This document shows, piece by piece, positions 19,763 through 28,280 of a stretch of 64,000 nt of DNA; the first letter of the stretch is position 1, and the number at the start of each line of letters is the position of its first letter. Origin of the DNA: a virus; the IMG/VR virus record IMGVR_UViG_3300029985_000017, positions 99,230 through 163,229 of that record; one strand, 5' to 3'. Made by a program: the position numbers and the translations under genes. Below the pieces are notes generated by a model. The model was not told where the DNA came from and searched no databases. It was given only the letters and a program-made list of their open reading frames with translations.

Positions 19763-20007
19763 ACTCTAAATGGCAATATTTTAAGATTAGTTAAACATTT
19801 CATAGCTATATCTCTTTGCTTACTAGTTCCATTTTTTAGGGTATGAGATATATTATCTAAAAGAGTACTATAATATTTTTCTGCTTGTGATGCCGTAAAA
19901 GTATAAGTTCCATTTTTAATATACATATCATTAGCAATTAAAATATTATAGGAATTGGATTCCATTTTTTTAATTTCTTTTTCTGTAAGACTTTTTCTTT
20001 TGCTCAT
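19756..20007 (-). CDS. Unknown small protein
   Basis: 83 residues from ATG 20007. A start upstream (TTG 20034) would overlap the previous gene and has no ribosome site. The sequence is basic and helical (KSLTEKEIKKMESNSYNILIAND). No family recognised. Confidence 0.6.
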   Translation of the reverse strand: MSKRKSLTEKEIKKMESNSYNILIANDMYIKNGTYTFTASQAEKYYSTLLDNISHTLKNGTSKQRDIAMKCLTNLKILPFRVQ

Positions 20008-20011
20008 AAAA

Positions 20012-20272
20012 TTATGATATGGTTCCCGTACCAACCCCAGTACCAGCGCTTGGACTTCCAGCCGATGCCGTTACAGGGATAATTACAACATCCGTAGTAT
20101 TAACCACGGTATTGGCTACCAAAAAAGGAATTATGGCGTTGGCTATGCCTTGAGATAGGGCATCTATATATTCTGGCGTGCCTATTAGACCACCAAATTT
20201 GGCCTCAACTGCAGCTGTAATGGCTGAGGTTAAAGATGCTGTTAAAACTGATTCTTGTCCCGTGATTGGCAT
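20012..20272 (-). CDS. Small tail-associated protein (putative)
   Basis: 86 residues: an Ala/Thr/Ser-rich helical first half and a Thr/Gly/Ser-rich tail ending GVGTGTIS. It lies between the spike and LysM/gp25 genes of the baseplate group, so it is probably a small baseplate or tail component. The start lies inside the 3' end of the HNH endonuclease gene (31-base overlap). Confidence 0.6.
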   Translation of the reverse strand: MPITGQESVLTASLTSAITAAVEAKFGGLIGTPEYIDALSQGIANAIIPFLVANTVVNTTDVVIIPVTASAGSPSAGTGVGTGTIS

Positions 20273-21078
20273 AGCTTATCTCCTTTTTTTATATTTTCTG
20301 AGCCCCATAAAGGTTGTAAATTAGTGTAGTGACAAGCCTTTAAAAATTGATCCCTATCTGTTAAATCAAAACTTGACAATGGAATAATATGGTCTATATG
20401 CCACTTACCATCACCTCTTCCCCAATTCCCCCACGTCATCTGGGGTTGAAAAAGAGATTCTAGATGTAATTTTAATTCTTCTATGGAACAACCCAAATCG
20501 GAAACTGCAGAACCGCCTTTTTGTCCATTTTTAATGGCTTGATTTAGCCTTGTTCTAAGATTTCCTGATAGTTTATGGTTTAAATCTGTTTCTCTAAGAA
20601 GTTTTTCGTACTCACGTCTTTCTTTTCTATGTGTTCTCTGATAGGCTCTTTTCTGTTCATTCAATTCTTCTCTATGTTTTTCTTGATATACTCTATCGTA
20701 TTCTGCTTTCTCATCTTTACGATTATCAGAATAAATCTTACGTTTGATCGCTATTTCTTCTTTATTTTCTTCGCGATATATTTTATCGTATTCAGCTTTT
20801 TGCTCTTTGGTAGCATCTCTATAAATCTTTGATTTTACTGAAATGACTTCTTTATTTTCTTCGTAATAATCTTTTTTATCTTTAGTTAATTTTTCTTTAT
20901 TGTTTTCTCGCCATTCGCGCTGTCTAATGCGTATCTTTTCCTTGTTTTTTAAAACATATTCTTTTATGCAGTCTTTGCACTGACTACTCAGGCCGCTTTT
21001 GGCTCTCTTGTCTTTATCAAATTGAGTTGAGTCTTTTTCAATTTTGCATTTAGAGCATGGTTTCATAATTGTGACCAT
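20242..21078 (-). CDS. Free-standing HNH homing endonuclease
   Basis: 278 residues. N-terminal zinc ribbon (CSKCK... CKDC), a long charged Glu/Lys/Arg-rich helical middle (residues 45-170) with repeats around Y/K-EENKE, and a C-terminal HNH nuclease: WHIDHIIPLSSFDL, then CHYTNLQPLWGSENIKKGDK. The family nicks or cuts phage DNA and spreads itself. It sits between spike and baseplate genes and overlaps the next gene. ATG 21078 or ATG 21066 could be the start; neither has a good ribosome site. Confidence 0.88.
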   Translation of the reverse strand: MVTIMKPCSKCKIEKDSTQFDKDKRAKSGLSSQCKDCIKEYVLKNKEKIRIRQREWRENNKEKLTKDKKDYYEENKEVISVKSKIYRDATKEQKAEYDKIYREENKEEIAIKRKIYSDNRKDEKAEYDRVYQEKHREELNEQKRAYQRTHRKERREYEKLLRETDLNHKLSGNLRTRLNQAIKNGQKGGSAVSDLGCSIEELKLHLESLFQPQMTWGNWGRGDGKWHIDHIIPLSSFDLTDRDQFLKACHYTNLQPLWGSENIKKGDKLCQSRDKNQF

Positions 21079-21081
21079 AAA

Positions 21082-22041
21082 TTATTTTGTGAACACTAGG
21101 GTGCTTAAAGACGAGTCCATTGGTTCCAAAGGGGGGCTAGTGGGTAGTCCCAAATTCCCGTAATGTACGTGATTATCAAAAATTAAAGCAAAATCGTTGC
21201 CTCTAATAACAGATTGCACAGCATCAACACCCAACTTAATGGTGCTCCCATCTACAGTAGTAGTTCCCTGTGCAATTATGTTTGCAGTTCCTTGGGTATT
21301 TATATTTGTGTCGCCTTGCGTAGTAATATTGGTATTACCCTGAATATTTACAGTCCAATTACCGCTAGTAGCCATGTTTATTTCTTTAGCGGTATTATCT
21401 ATCTTAACTGTAGCGGTATTATTGGTTACACTAAATGTTCCATCAGTTCCTATAGCTAAAATAGTTGTTCCATTTGAAGAATCTATTACATCGCCATTAT
21501 TGTCTGTGGCGCTATTCCAAGTAAGGGAGGTAGATCCGTCAGCCAAAATATTTACTGCAACTCCATTATACTCTCCAAAAAGCATTGGGGCTGTGGAAGT
21601 AAGGTTGGTGGGGCGATCTGGATGGTTAAGACCTCCAAGAATAACACCTTTCCCCATTGTGGAATCTATACACAATACTAATACGGTTGCTCCATTTTGT
21701 CCTTTAGTTAAGGGAAGAGCCTGATTTTCAGTTTGAGTTTGAACCCTAAAATTCTTTTCAAAATAATCTGCAATAGAACCCAATCCATCTACAGAGAGAC
21801 AGTTTTTATAGGTTATTGGAGCCATACCTCTATTCATATCCTGTTCTATAACATCCACATCGTATTCTGTGGATAATTTACTTATATTGCCTGGATCATT
21901 TACGGAATAAATCTGTGTAACAATACCAAACCTTAGGGCCGTATTAGAATAAGTCTTATTTAGCCCACGATTAAAGTCTGATGGGTCACATGAAAGCAGA
22001 CCATGGGGCATTACCGTTCCATTATCTAAGAAATTATTCAT
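21082..22041 (-). CDS. Baseplate spike protein (gp5/gpV-like)
   Basis: 319 residues. The N-terminal region (RFGIVTQIYSVNDPG...) fits the OB-fold of baseplate spikes; the centre has GATVLVLCIDSTMGKGVILGG, and residues about 225-275 are a run of NITTQGDTNINTQGTANI repeats, as in the triple-stranded beta-helix of the membrane-piercing needle. The end contains NHVHYGNLG, a His-rich tip pattern. It overlaps the hub gene by four bases (ATGA). Confidence 0.8.
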   Translation of the reverse strand: MNNFLDNGTVMPHGLLSCDPSDFNRGLNKTYSNTALRFGIVTQIYSVNDPGNISKLSTEYDVDVIEQDMNRGMAPITYKNCLSVDGLGSIADYFEKNFRVQTQTENQALPLTKGQNGATVLVLCIDSTMGKGVILGGLNHPDRPTNLTSTAPMLFGEYNGVAVNILADGSTSLTWNSATDNNGDVIDSSNGTTILAIGTDGTFSVTNNTATVKIDNTAKEINMATSGNWTVNIQGNTNITTQGDTNINTQGTANIIAQGTTTVDGSTIKLGVDAVQSVIRGNDFALIFDNHVHYGNLGLPTSPPLEPMDSSLSTLVFTK

Positions 22042-23999
22042 AAGTTCCCACTATTGTTAGTGTTTGTAGGATTAGGTTGATTTGGGAATATACCGGTTTG
22101 TTTTGGTTGTGGCATCATAGTATTTGGTTGAGTAAGAGGATTGTTGGTATCATCAATACTAGGGGTACGATAAGGTACATTCTGACTTTCCGAAACGCCA
22201 GGCAAGATTTGGTCTATCTTATAGTCCCAAGCTCTTTCTGCGTAAGCATTTGTGTAGTCCATTTCTGGATATATAACACCGTACTGAGAGCTGCTGCGAA
22301 CAGAAAGTCCATTAGAAACACTTATAATAGTTCTAAAACTTTTAACACCATTACTTGGGCTTATAGAACATTGATGAACTATTTGTTCTATATGATAAAC
22401 AACGCCTTCAAATTCAAAATTGTCGCCAATGGCGATTGGATCAGGTATTCCAGCACATACGAAGGTGCCATTGAGCTTTAGGTGCCCTCCAATTAAAGCG
22501 TCGGCATGGATCCTAGCCCAAATAGGGCTGTTAAAGGCCGTTCTAGATACAGCGCCGTAAATGTCGAACATGCTGGAACTTACAGCAGGTCTAAGTCCGC
22601 TTCTTTGAATGTCATTTGCGTCATATTGATAATTATGATTAGCACTTTCTAAGGTATAATCCGATCCAAGTGCCCCTCCCTGAAGAAGTCTAGCAAAAAC
22701 TTGAACATAATTGATTCTTAAGGCTTCGTCTCTACCAATATCCTGTGAAATTACCAAGGCGGGTGAAACTTTCCATCTTGGCAAGTTCATAAATTTAGTT
22801 GTAGAAACACCACTTACTGCAGTTCCATTATTTGCTTCAAAATCTTCATTCGTAAATGGTATTTGTCTTAAAACTACAGTGGGAATAATAGTACCATCAT
22901 CTGGATCTGCTCTAAAACAAGTAAAAAATTCATTTAAAGGTTTATTTACATATTGATTTAAAATATCCCAGGCTTTTACCTGATTCCAATATTCAGGGGA
23001 TAAAATAGCTCTACCGGCAACAGGAATGGGCGTGTAATAAAATCCATCTGAAGACAAACCATCAGACATGGTTGGATTTAACCCTACTTTGGGACTTACA
23101 TTAGAACTGGTATTATTGTATTGTTGAAGTCCAAACCAATAATTATATAAATCTGCTGCAGTTGTAACTACACCTGGGTCATAACCGAGTAATTGTCCAA
23201 CGATTCCGGGCATAAAAAATTGATCGTTAGGTGTCTGAAAGGCTTGCCCAGTAATATTATTACCGGCTGCTCTAGGCGAACTTGAACCAATAAAAGTGGT
23301 TATTAAAGTTTTGATTAAATCTTGAAGACTTTGGTTTTTATTAGCACTAACAAGTTGCTGCCATTTAGTATTAATTTGGGATGCAAAAATTAAAGCTCCA
23401 CCACTATTCTGCAAGGCAACTGATGGATCAAAATAAAGCATGTTATTGAATTCAGTAAAAGCATATCCTGTAATTTTAAATATAACGCCTTTTTTACCAG
23501 TCTCTTGATCTATTACGGCTACAGTTCTTCTAACTGACTGTACCTTAAAAAGACCTTTAAACCCATCATTAAAGTTATTTATGGCTCCTACTTTACCACC
23601 GGTCACTCTAGAATAAAGCGTATCTACTTGAGAATCCCAATTAAGCATATTAACTAATACGAAATCTCCGGGAGCTATTGCAGTAAGATAATTAACATCG
23701 GTTTGAACTAAAGTCGCTTCCATGCTAGGGGTAAAGGAATTTTTATTGCTGCTAACAGAAACACTTATACAATCATTGATTACTACTAGAGGATCTAGCG
23801 TGGCTTTTAATGCAGCTAAGGCTCCTGCGTTTTTAGCAGGGTTATCATTTATTGTTTCATCAATCCTATAAGTATCTCTATATTTCCACCTTACAAAAGT
23901 AAGCATCCAAGATGGACTAGTAATATTAACGAAATGGTTCTCATTTTGTCCAGATCCCTTTGGGTTTATATAATAAGTATAAGCTTTAGAATCCGACAT
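22038..23999 (-). CDS. Baseplate hub protein (gp27/gpD-like)
   Basis: 653 residues between the spike and tape measure genes, the conserved place of the hub. Mixed alpha/beta sequence with phrases typical of hubs (APGDFVLVNMLNWDSQVDTLYSRVTGGKVG; FKVQSVRRTVAVIDQETGKKG; FEFEGVVYHIEQIVHQCSI). The C-terminal 60 residues are Pro/Asn/Gln-rich and probably flexible. It overlaps the tape measure stop by one base. Confidence 0.72.
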   Translation of the reverse strand: MSDSKAYTYYINPKGSGQNENHFVNITSPSWMLTFVRWKYRDTYRIDETINDNPAKNAGALAALKATLDPLVVINDCISVSVSSNKNSFTPSMEATLVQTDVNYLTAIAPGDFVLVNMLNWDSQVDTLYSRVTGGKVGAINNFNDGFKGLFKVQSVRRTVAVIDQETGKKGVIFKITGYAFTEFNNMLYFDPSVALQNSGGALIFASQINTKWQQLVSANKNQSLQDLIKTLITTFIGSSSPRAAGNNITGQAFQTPNDQFFMPGIVGQLLGYDPGVVTTAADLYNYWFGLQQYNNTSSNVSPKVGLNPTMSDGLSSDGFYYTPIPVAGRAILSPEYWNQVKAWDILNQYVNKPLNEFFTCFRADPDDGTIIPTVVLRQIPFTNEDFEANNGTAVSGVSTTKFMNLPRWKVSPALVISQDIGRDEALRINYVQVFARLLQGGALGSDYTLESANHNYQYDANDIQRSGLRPAVSSSMFDIYGAVSRTAFNSPIWARIHADALIGGHLKLNGTFVCAGIPDPIAIGDNFEFEGVVYHIEQIVHQCSISPSNGVKSFRTIISVSNGLSVRSSSQYGVIYPEMDYTNAYAERAWDYKIDQILPGVSESQNVPYRTPSIDDTNNPLTQPNTMMPQPKQTGIFPNQPNPTNTNNSGNL

Positions 24000-26248
24000 T
24001 ATTGGGCAATACCCGCTTGCTGCTGTTTATTCTGTGCATTCTTTTTAGCCGCATCCAGGGCATCTTTAGCTCTCCAGGCATCGTCCAGGTTACTAGATCC
24101 GGGATTTCTAGTCATTGCATCGTATTTTGCTTGTGCGGTATTTACGTCGCCCTGAGCTTTTTGCAGTCCAGGCATATCTGCATGCAACATCTTTGCCGCT
24201 TCTAAGGCATCCTTAGCAAACTGATTAATGCTATCGCTTAGGGTTGAAAGTGAATTTTGGGCATTTAGAGAAGATGCTTGAATCATTTTGTCACCAGCCA
24301 AACCGGTTTGGCCTTCCATTTTCTTTTCATTCTGGCCAAACAATTCCTTTATTTTGGCATCTCTTTCAGAACCTTCCGGCATATTTAATATTTGAGCATA
24401 AGACTTTGTTTCAGCAGCACCCATACCAGGATTTAAAGTACCTATCATGCCCCTTACATCATAGCCAGTGCCACTACGACCACCCATAGCAGTCTTCATA
24501 TTATCTATTGAGCGCCCTCTCAATTTTTTAGCCAATTCTGGGCCACTTAATCCTATTTTCTTTGCAGAATTTATAAAACCCTCATCGGTTTCATCAATTT
24601 CATTGGGTTTTAATTTTAACAATGCTTGAAGTTCTGCCGGATCCTTTATTTGGGATAAATCTTTATCCTGCATAGCAGAAGAAATATTGATTCCGCCTAA
24701 ATATCCAGAGGTTTCGGTTGCATTAGACTGAAAAGCTTCAAAAGCTGATTTTCCAGCTTCAATATTTCTAGTAGTAGGAGCACCGCCAATAGCCGCTTTC
24801 ATTAGATCTGCGATATTAGAGGCTGATTCTGTAGAAGTAGAACCCCCTTTAAAAATTTGTTCCGTGACACCCTGGAGAAATTTTCTGTTTTCTTCAGCAT
24901 ATTTAGAGTTATCAAAACCACGAGAAAAGATGTCAATTAAAGTTTTTCTGCTGGTTTCAGGAATGCTTTGTGTACCGCTGATCTGCCCTAAAAGTTGGTT
25001 TGCATTTGTTAATCCAAGGCCCCTTTCGGCCTTAAGGGCCATACTGGATTGTCCTGCCATAGCGGTAGATCCACCGGCACCTAAGATGCCTTGGGATGCT
25101 CCTACAACTTGTTGGTCGGTAAAATTACCGCCCATTTGACCCTGTAGATATCCTCCTTTAGAAAAATAATGGAGATCATTCATTCCCAAGGTCCTTTGCA
25201 TTCCTATATCTCTTTGGGAAGTATCTCTGAGTCTATCAATAGAGGCCTTTCTAAGGGGATCCATTTCATGAGCACTGTCTAACATTGTTGAAAAATCTTG
25301 AGTATATTGTTGTGCTTGATAGGCTCCGTATTTTCCTCTGTCTAGTACACCATGGCTAGTGGCTAATGCCCCAACACCTGCAGCACCTACTACTCCCAAT
25401 CCAGCGGCCATAGAAAGGCCTCCAGTAGGTATGGCTAAAAGTGCTCCAGCAGCAACAGCAGCCCCTGCACCTATTTTAACCCAATCAGAAACTTCGCCTT
25501 CTTTTTTTGCTTTAGTTGCAGCATCAGCCGCTTTTTTTCTATCGCCACCAAACATGCTTTGATAGGTATATTCACCACTACGACTTTCGGAAAACTGTCT
25601 CCCAGTTAAACCGGCAACAGCAGATCCTTGCATGCTAGCGATTTCAATAGGTCTTCTAGCCATATACTCTACAGCTTGGGCTACAACGCCTGCAATGGCT
25701 CCTGCACTAGTAGCAGTCATACCGGCCTTTTCCATGCCGCTCATGCCTCCCCAGGCTTGCTGGAGGCCACCCATACCACCCATCTTAAACTCTCTTTCCA
25801 TGGTTTGGAGGAGTTCCTTATAGGTCCTAGTTCTTTTTTCGGTAGCTACCGTGAGCATACCTTCATTCTTAAGTTTCTTATCGCTCCATTCACCTATGAC
25901 CTTTTCGGTATCTTTTATATCCTTACCGGCCTTAAGTTGAGCTTCTTTAAACTTGTTTAAGCGTTCTTCATTCTTAAGAATTTTTTCTTGATTTTTAATT
26001 AAATCTGCGACGTAAGTCTTTTGTTCAGTTTCGGTCTTCTTTCTCTCTCTTACAACTTTTTCGTAATCAGGAGAACCGGGCAAGCCGCCATAGCCCATAG
26101 ATTTAAGTCTTTGATCTAATTGCATTTGCATTTGACCTTGACCTGGCGCTTGATTAAGCTGTTTAAGCTTGTCCATAGCCGCTTTGATGCCTTGCTGAAA
26201 ATTCCTATCATCAAAATCTAAACTTATCTTGAGCTTTTTTTCAGACAT
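23999..26248 (-). CDS. Tape measure protein (short)
   Basis: 749 residues. N-terminal coiled coil (about 90-150), a hydrophobic block near residues 250-300 (GAGAAVAAGALLAI, MAAGLGVVGAAGVGALA) that could insert in the inner membrane, then Gln/Met/Gly-rich helical sequence. This is the usual composition of tape measure proteins. It is downstream of a hairpin-containing leader and directly upstream of hub and spike. It is short for a large myovirus, so the tail may be short or a second gene may lie outside the window. Confidence 0.72.
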   Translation of the reverse strand: MSEKKLKISLDFDDRNFQQGIKAAMDKLKQLNQAPGQGQMQMQLDQRLKSMGYGGLPGSPDYEKVVRERKKTETEQKTYVADLIKNQEKILKNEERLNKFKEAQLKAGKDIKDTEKVIGEWSDKKLKNEGMLTVATEKRTRTYKELLQTMEREFKMGGMGGLQQAWGGMSGMEKAGMTATSAGAIAGVVAQAVEYMARRPIEIASMQGSAVAGLTGRQFSESRSGEYTYQSMFGGDRKKAADAATKAKKEGEVSDWVKIGAGAAVAAGALLAIPTGGLSMAAGLGVVGAAGVGALATSHGVLDRGKYGAYQAQQYTQDFSTMLDSAHEMDPLRKASIDRLRDTSQRDIGMQRTLGMNDLHYFSKGGYLQGQMGGNFTDQQVVGASQGILGAGGSTAMAGQSSMALKAERGLGLTNANQLLGQISGTQSIPETSRKTLIDIFSRGFDNSKYAEENRKFLQGVTEQIFKGGSTSTESASNIADLMKAAIGGAPTTRNIEAGKSAFEAFQSNATETSGYLGGINISSAMQDKDLSQIKDPAELQALLKLKPNEIDETDEGFINSAKKIGLSGPELAKKLRGRSIDNMKTAMGGRSGTGYDVRGMIGTLNPGMGAAETKSYAQILNMPEGSERDAKIKELFGQNEKKMEGQTGLAGDKMIQASSLNAQNSLSTLSDSINQFAKDALEAAKMLHADMPGLQKAQGDVNTAQAKYDAMTRNPGSSNLDDAWRAKDALDAAKKNAQNKQQQAGIAQ

Positions 26249-26285
26249 TACAATACCTTATGAATTTGAGCGTTTAAACGCAAAA

Positions 26286-26339
26286 AAGCGTATAGATTAA
26301 AGATTCCAGTTTTTGCTGGATATCTAGAACCTATACGCT
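26286..26339 (-). terminator. Terminator-like hairpin in tape measure leader
   Basis: A 10-bp perfect stem (AAGCGTATAG 26330-26339 on the minus strand, with CTATACGCTT 26286-26295) encloses an inner hairpin (CCAG...CTGG), and is followed on the minus strand by a T-run (TTTTTTG). It should stop transcription coming from the 26382 gene. GGAATCTTTA lies inside it. Confidence 0.65.
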
Positions 26340-26342
26340 TCC

Positions 26343-26351
26343 TATATCATA
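26343..26351 (-). promoter_or_regulatory. Late-type promoter element TATGATATA
   Basis: Exact TATGATATA on the minus strand, ahead of the tape measure gene. Predicted transcription start near 26334, inside the left arm of the adjacent terminator hairpin. Confidence 0.5.
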
Positions 26352-26381
26352 GGATATGAATATCTTAGATAAAACGAGGAC

Positions 26382-26585
26382 TTAGCGCAAACGATTGCGT
26401 TCCCTCAATTGAATGAGTTGAGTTTCCAAGTTCTTGAAACTAGTACGAAAGTCATCCAAAGTCTTATTGGTCTGTTCAATATGGGCATTTAATTTAACCA
26501 CAAGATCATCAAAAATTCTAGGAGCTGATGCATGAGTAGTTACATAGCCAATAACTGGGGGATCCACTTTCTTCTTCTTAGCCAT
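26382..26585 (-). CDS. Unknown small basic protein with coiled coil
   Basis: 67 residues from ATG 26585, which overlaps the stop of the Fis-like gene (ATGGCTAA). Lys-rich start (AKKKKVDPP), then a coiled coil (residues 30-67). A longer start at 26597 has no ribosome site. Last gene of the ParB/Fis operon before the tape measure terminator. Confidence 0.65.
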   Translation of the reverse strand: MAKKKKVDPPVIGYVTTHASAPRIFDDLVVKLNAHIEQTNKTLDDFRTSFKNLETQLIQLRERNRLR

Positions 26586-26832
26586 TCTGTTCACCATCTT
26601 TTTCGTTTTTTATGGATTCAATATTAACACTATAGGCCTTTTCGATTTTCTTATAGACGGTAAGATTACAAACACCTAAAATCTTAGCAGCTTTAGATTT
26701 ATTCCCTTTAGTCATTTTAAGAACTTTAAATAGATAAAGTCTTTCCACTTCTTCTAGAGTGGGCCAATTTGTAATATCTATATATTCTCCATGTCCTTCG
26801 CTGCCTTCGGCTTCGATTTCCGTTTCTCCCAT
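26578..26832 (-). CDS. Fis-type helix-turn-helix DNA-binding protein
   Basis: 84 residues from ATG 26832 (GGGAG upstream). Residues 27-68 (LEEVERLYLFKVLKMTKGNKSKAAKILGV...TVYKKIEKAY, written in parts) match the Fis/NtrC C-terminal HTH: the GNKSKAAKILG turn is diagnostic. An acidic N-terminus precedes it. It follows the ParB-like gene by 13 bases, so it is likely a regulator or chromatin-type protein made with it. Confidence 0.82.
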   Translation of the reverse strand: MGETEIEAEGSEGHGEYIDITNWPTLEEVERLYLFKVLKMTKGNKSKAAKILGVCNLTVYKKIEKAYSVNIESIKNEKDGEQNG

Positions 26833-26845
26833 ATGAATCTCCCTA

Positions 26846-27880
26846 TTAAAATTCAAGGCTGTTGTCGTTTCGTACATAACCTTGTTTTGTCCTAGCGATA
26901 GCGTAAATCTTTTCTTCAAAACTATTGAAATCTTTCGAACCCAAAGCATTAATAGCATCTTTGATCAATTGGCCATCTTTAACCATCAAAGCCCTGCCCA
27001 AATTATCGGATTTAATCTTAGTTACTTCACCTTCAACTAACTTATTCCATACTAGATAAGTAAAAAGATATCCACTTGAAATGAATTTAGAAGCCCTATC
27101 GTTTAGAATAGCATTTGCTCTAGAACCTTTATTGGAATCTCCTTCTTTAATAACATATTTCAATACATCCAAGGCATAATTCATTGCTTCTACAAATTGT
27201 GCTTTTTTTGTATAACCCAACTTAAGAGTAAACTTACTATCGCCTGTGGGAATCTTGGAAAGTTGCTTCACTTTTTGTGCAATATTACCAGACAATACTT
27301 TTTCTACTGAAAAGTCATTATAATCATGAAAAGTCATACAATAAAGAATCGAAGCGATTTGCTTATATTGTTTAACAGTAATAAGTTTAACTCCAAAATA
27401 AAGGGAAGTATCAACAAGTCCAATACAATCCCTAATCAAACTTGCGAAAGCCAAGTCAGGATTGATTAGAAGATCCTTAATCTTAAGCCCAACAGCGCTG
27501 CCTTCAGCAAGATAAATAGAAAGAGCTTCTTGTGTTGGAAACACGTATAGAGTCGCATTGCAACTTCCATCAGTTCCAAGTCCTCCATCCCTTTTATGAA
27601 CCAAATTTAGAGCGGCCATACGATGGTGACCACCACGTCGTTCTAGTGTATATCCACCATTTCTTTTTACGGGTACAGCTAGAATAACACCAAAATGGTC
27701 TGGATTAAAGTTATCTGCATACGACTGTACTCTATTTTCATCAAGAGCCCTATTGTTATTATAGGCAACCATATCTTTTACTACAAATTCTGCATCCCAC
27801 AATTGGTCTAGGGTTGCGGTATAAGAAGTACCATTTCGGCCTACTTGTCCATTGCTTTTAAATCTTTTCAAGATATCCAT
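26846..27880 (-). CDS. ParB-like domain protein
   Basis: 344 residues from ATG 27880 (AAGGAG upstream; the upstream gene ends TAATATG). Residues about 45-95 have the ParB N-terminal pattern: NNRALDENRVQSYADNF, GVILAVPVKRNG, then RRGGHHRMAAL, equivalent to the CTPase/nuclease box GxxR/HR of the fold. The C-terminal 230 residues are helical and unassigned. ParB-like phage proteins act in DNA segregation, transcription or as nucleases; which applies here is not visible. Confidence 0.75.
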   Translation of the reverse strand: MDILKRFKSNGQVGRNGTSYTATLDQLWDAEFVVKDMVAYNNNRALDENRVQSYADNFNPDHFGVILAVPVKRNGGYTLERRGGHHRMAALNLVHKRDGGLGTDGSCNATLYVFPTQEALSIYLAEGSAVGLKIKDLLINPDLAFASLIRDCIGLVDTSLYFGVKLITVKQYKQIASILYCMTFHDYNDFSVEKVLSGNIAQKVKQLSKIPTGDSKFTLKLGYTKKAQFVEAMNYALDVLKYVIKEGDSNKGSRANAILNDRASKFISSGYLFTYLVWNKLVEGEVTKIKSDNLGRALMVKDGQLIKDAINALGSKDFNSFEEKIYAIARTKQGYVRNDNSLEF

Positions 27881-27881
27881 A

Positions 27882-28025
27882 TTATTCTCCTTGAGTCTCG
27901 GTCGTAGCAGTCTTAGGCTTATTCTTAGAGCCCTTTGGTCGTCCTCGGCCACGCTTTACAGCGGGAGCAGCATTAACAGTCGTTGAGGTCGTAGTGGTAA
28001 CAGAATCAGTATTAGTAGTAGTCAT
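27882..28025 (-). CDS. AT-hook DNA-binding peptide
   Basis: 47 residues. After a Thr-rich N-terminus it has KRGRGRPKGSKNKP, a textbook AT-hook that inserts in the minor groove of AT-rich DNA. ATG 28025 has AAGGAG in front and a strong promoter 24 bases further up. It heads the operon AT-hook, ParB-like, Fis-like, coiled-coil: three different DNA-binding types in a row. Confidence 0.82.
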   Translation of the reverse strand: MTTTNTDSVTTTTSTTVNAAPAVKRGRGRPKGSKNKPKTATTETQGE

Positions 28026-28048
28026 ATTTATCTCCTTGTTTAATTAAA

Positions 28049-28077
28049 AGTCTAACCGGTTTATTTACAAAAGTCAA
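28049..28077 (-). promoter_or_regulatory. Sigma70-like promoter TTGACT-N17-TAGACT
   Basis: Minus strand TTGACT (28072-28077), 17-base spacer, TAGACT (28049-28054). It begins four bases after the stop of the upstream gene and drives the AT-hook/ParB operon. Confidence 0.75.
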
Positions 28078-28080
28078 GCT

Positions 28081-28266
28081 TTATTTTTGTAAATTCTTTA
28101 TTTTATTTCTTAAGGTCTCTGCTTGATTTTTAAAAAATTGATCAAGAGTAGAATCATCATTTTTGATGTTTCTAACTGTATATTTAATAAGAGTATTTAG
28201 GAATTCAATTTGAGGATTCATGGATTTTTTCTTTGTCTTAATTTTTTTAGTCTTCTTTTTGGCCAC
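28081..28266 (-). CDS. Unknown lysine-rich small protein
   Basis: 61 residues: Lys-rich first 15 residues (AKKKTKKIKTKKK) that could bind nucleic acid, then a helical region. No family recognised. It precedes the AT-hook promoter. Confidence 0.6.
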   Translation of the reverse strand: MAKKKTKKIKTKKKSMNPQIEFLNTLIKYTVRNIKNDDSTLDQFFKNQAETLRNKIKNLQK

Positions 28267-28280
28267 ACATCACCGTTTCT

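Noticed and set aside
27881-27953. Longer ParB-like protein starting at 27952
   Set aside because: The extension overlaps the AT-hook gene in another frame, and ATG 27880 has a good AAGGAG ribosome site.
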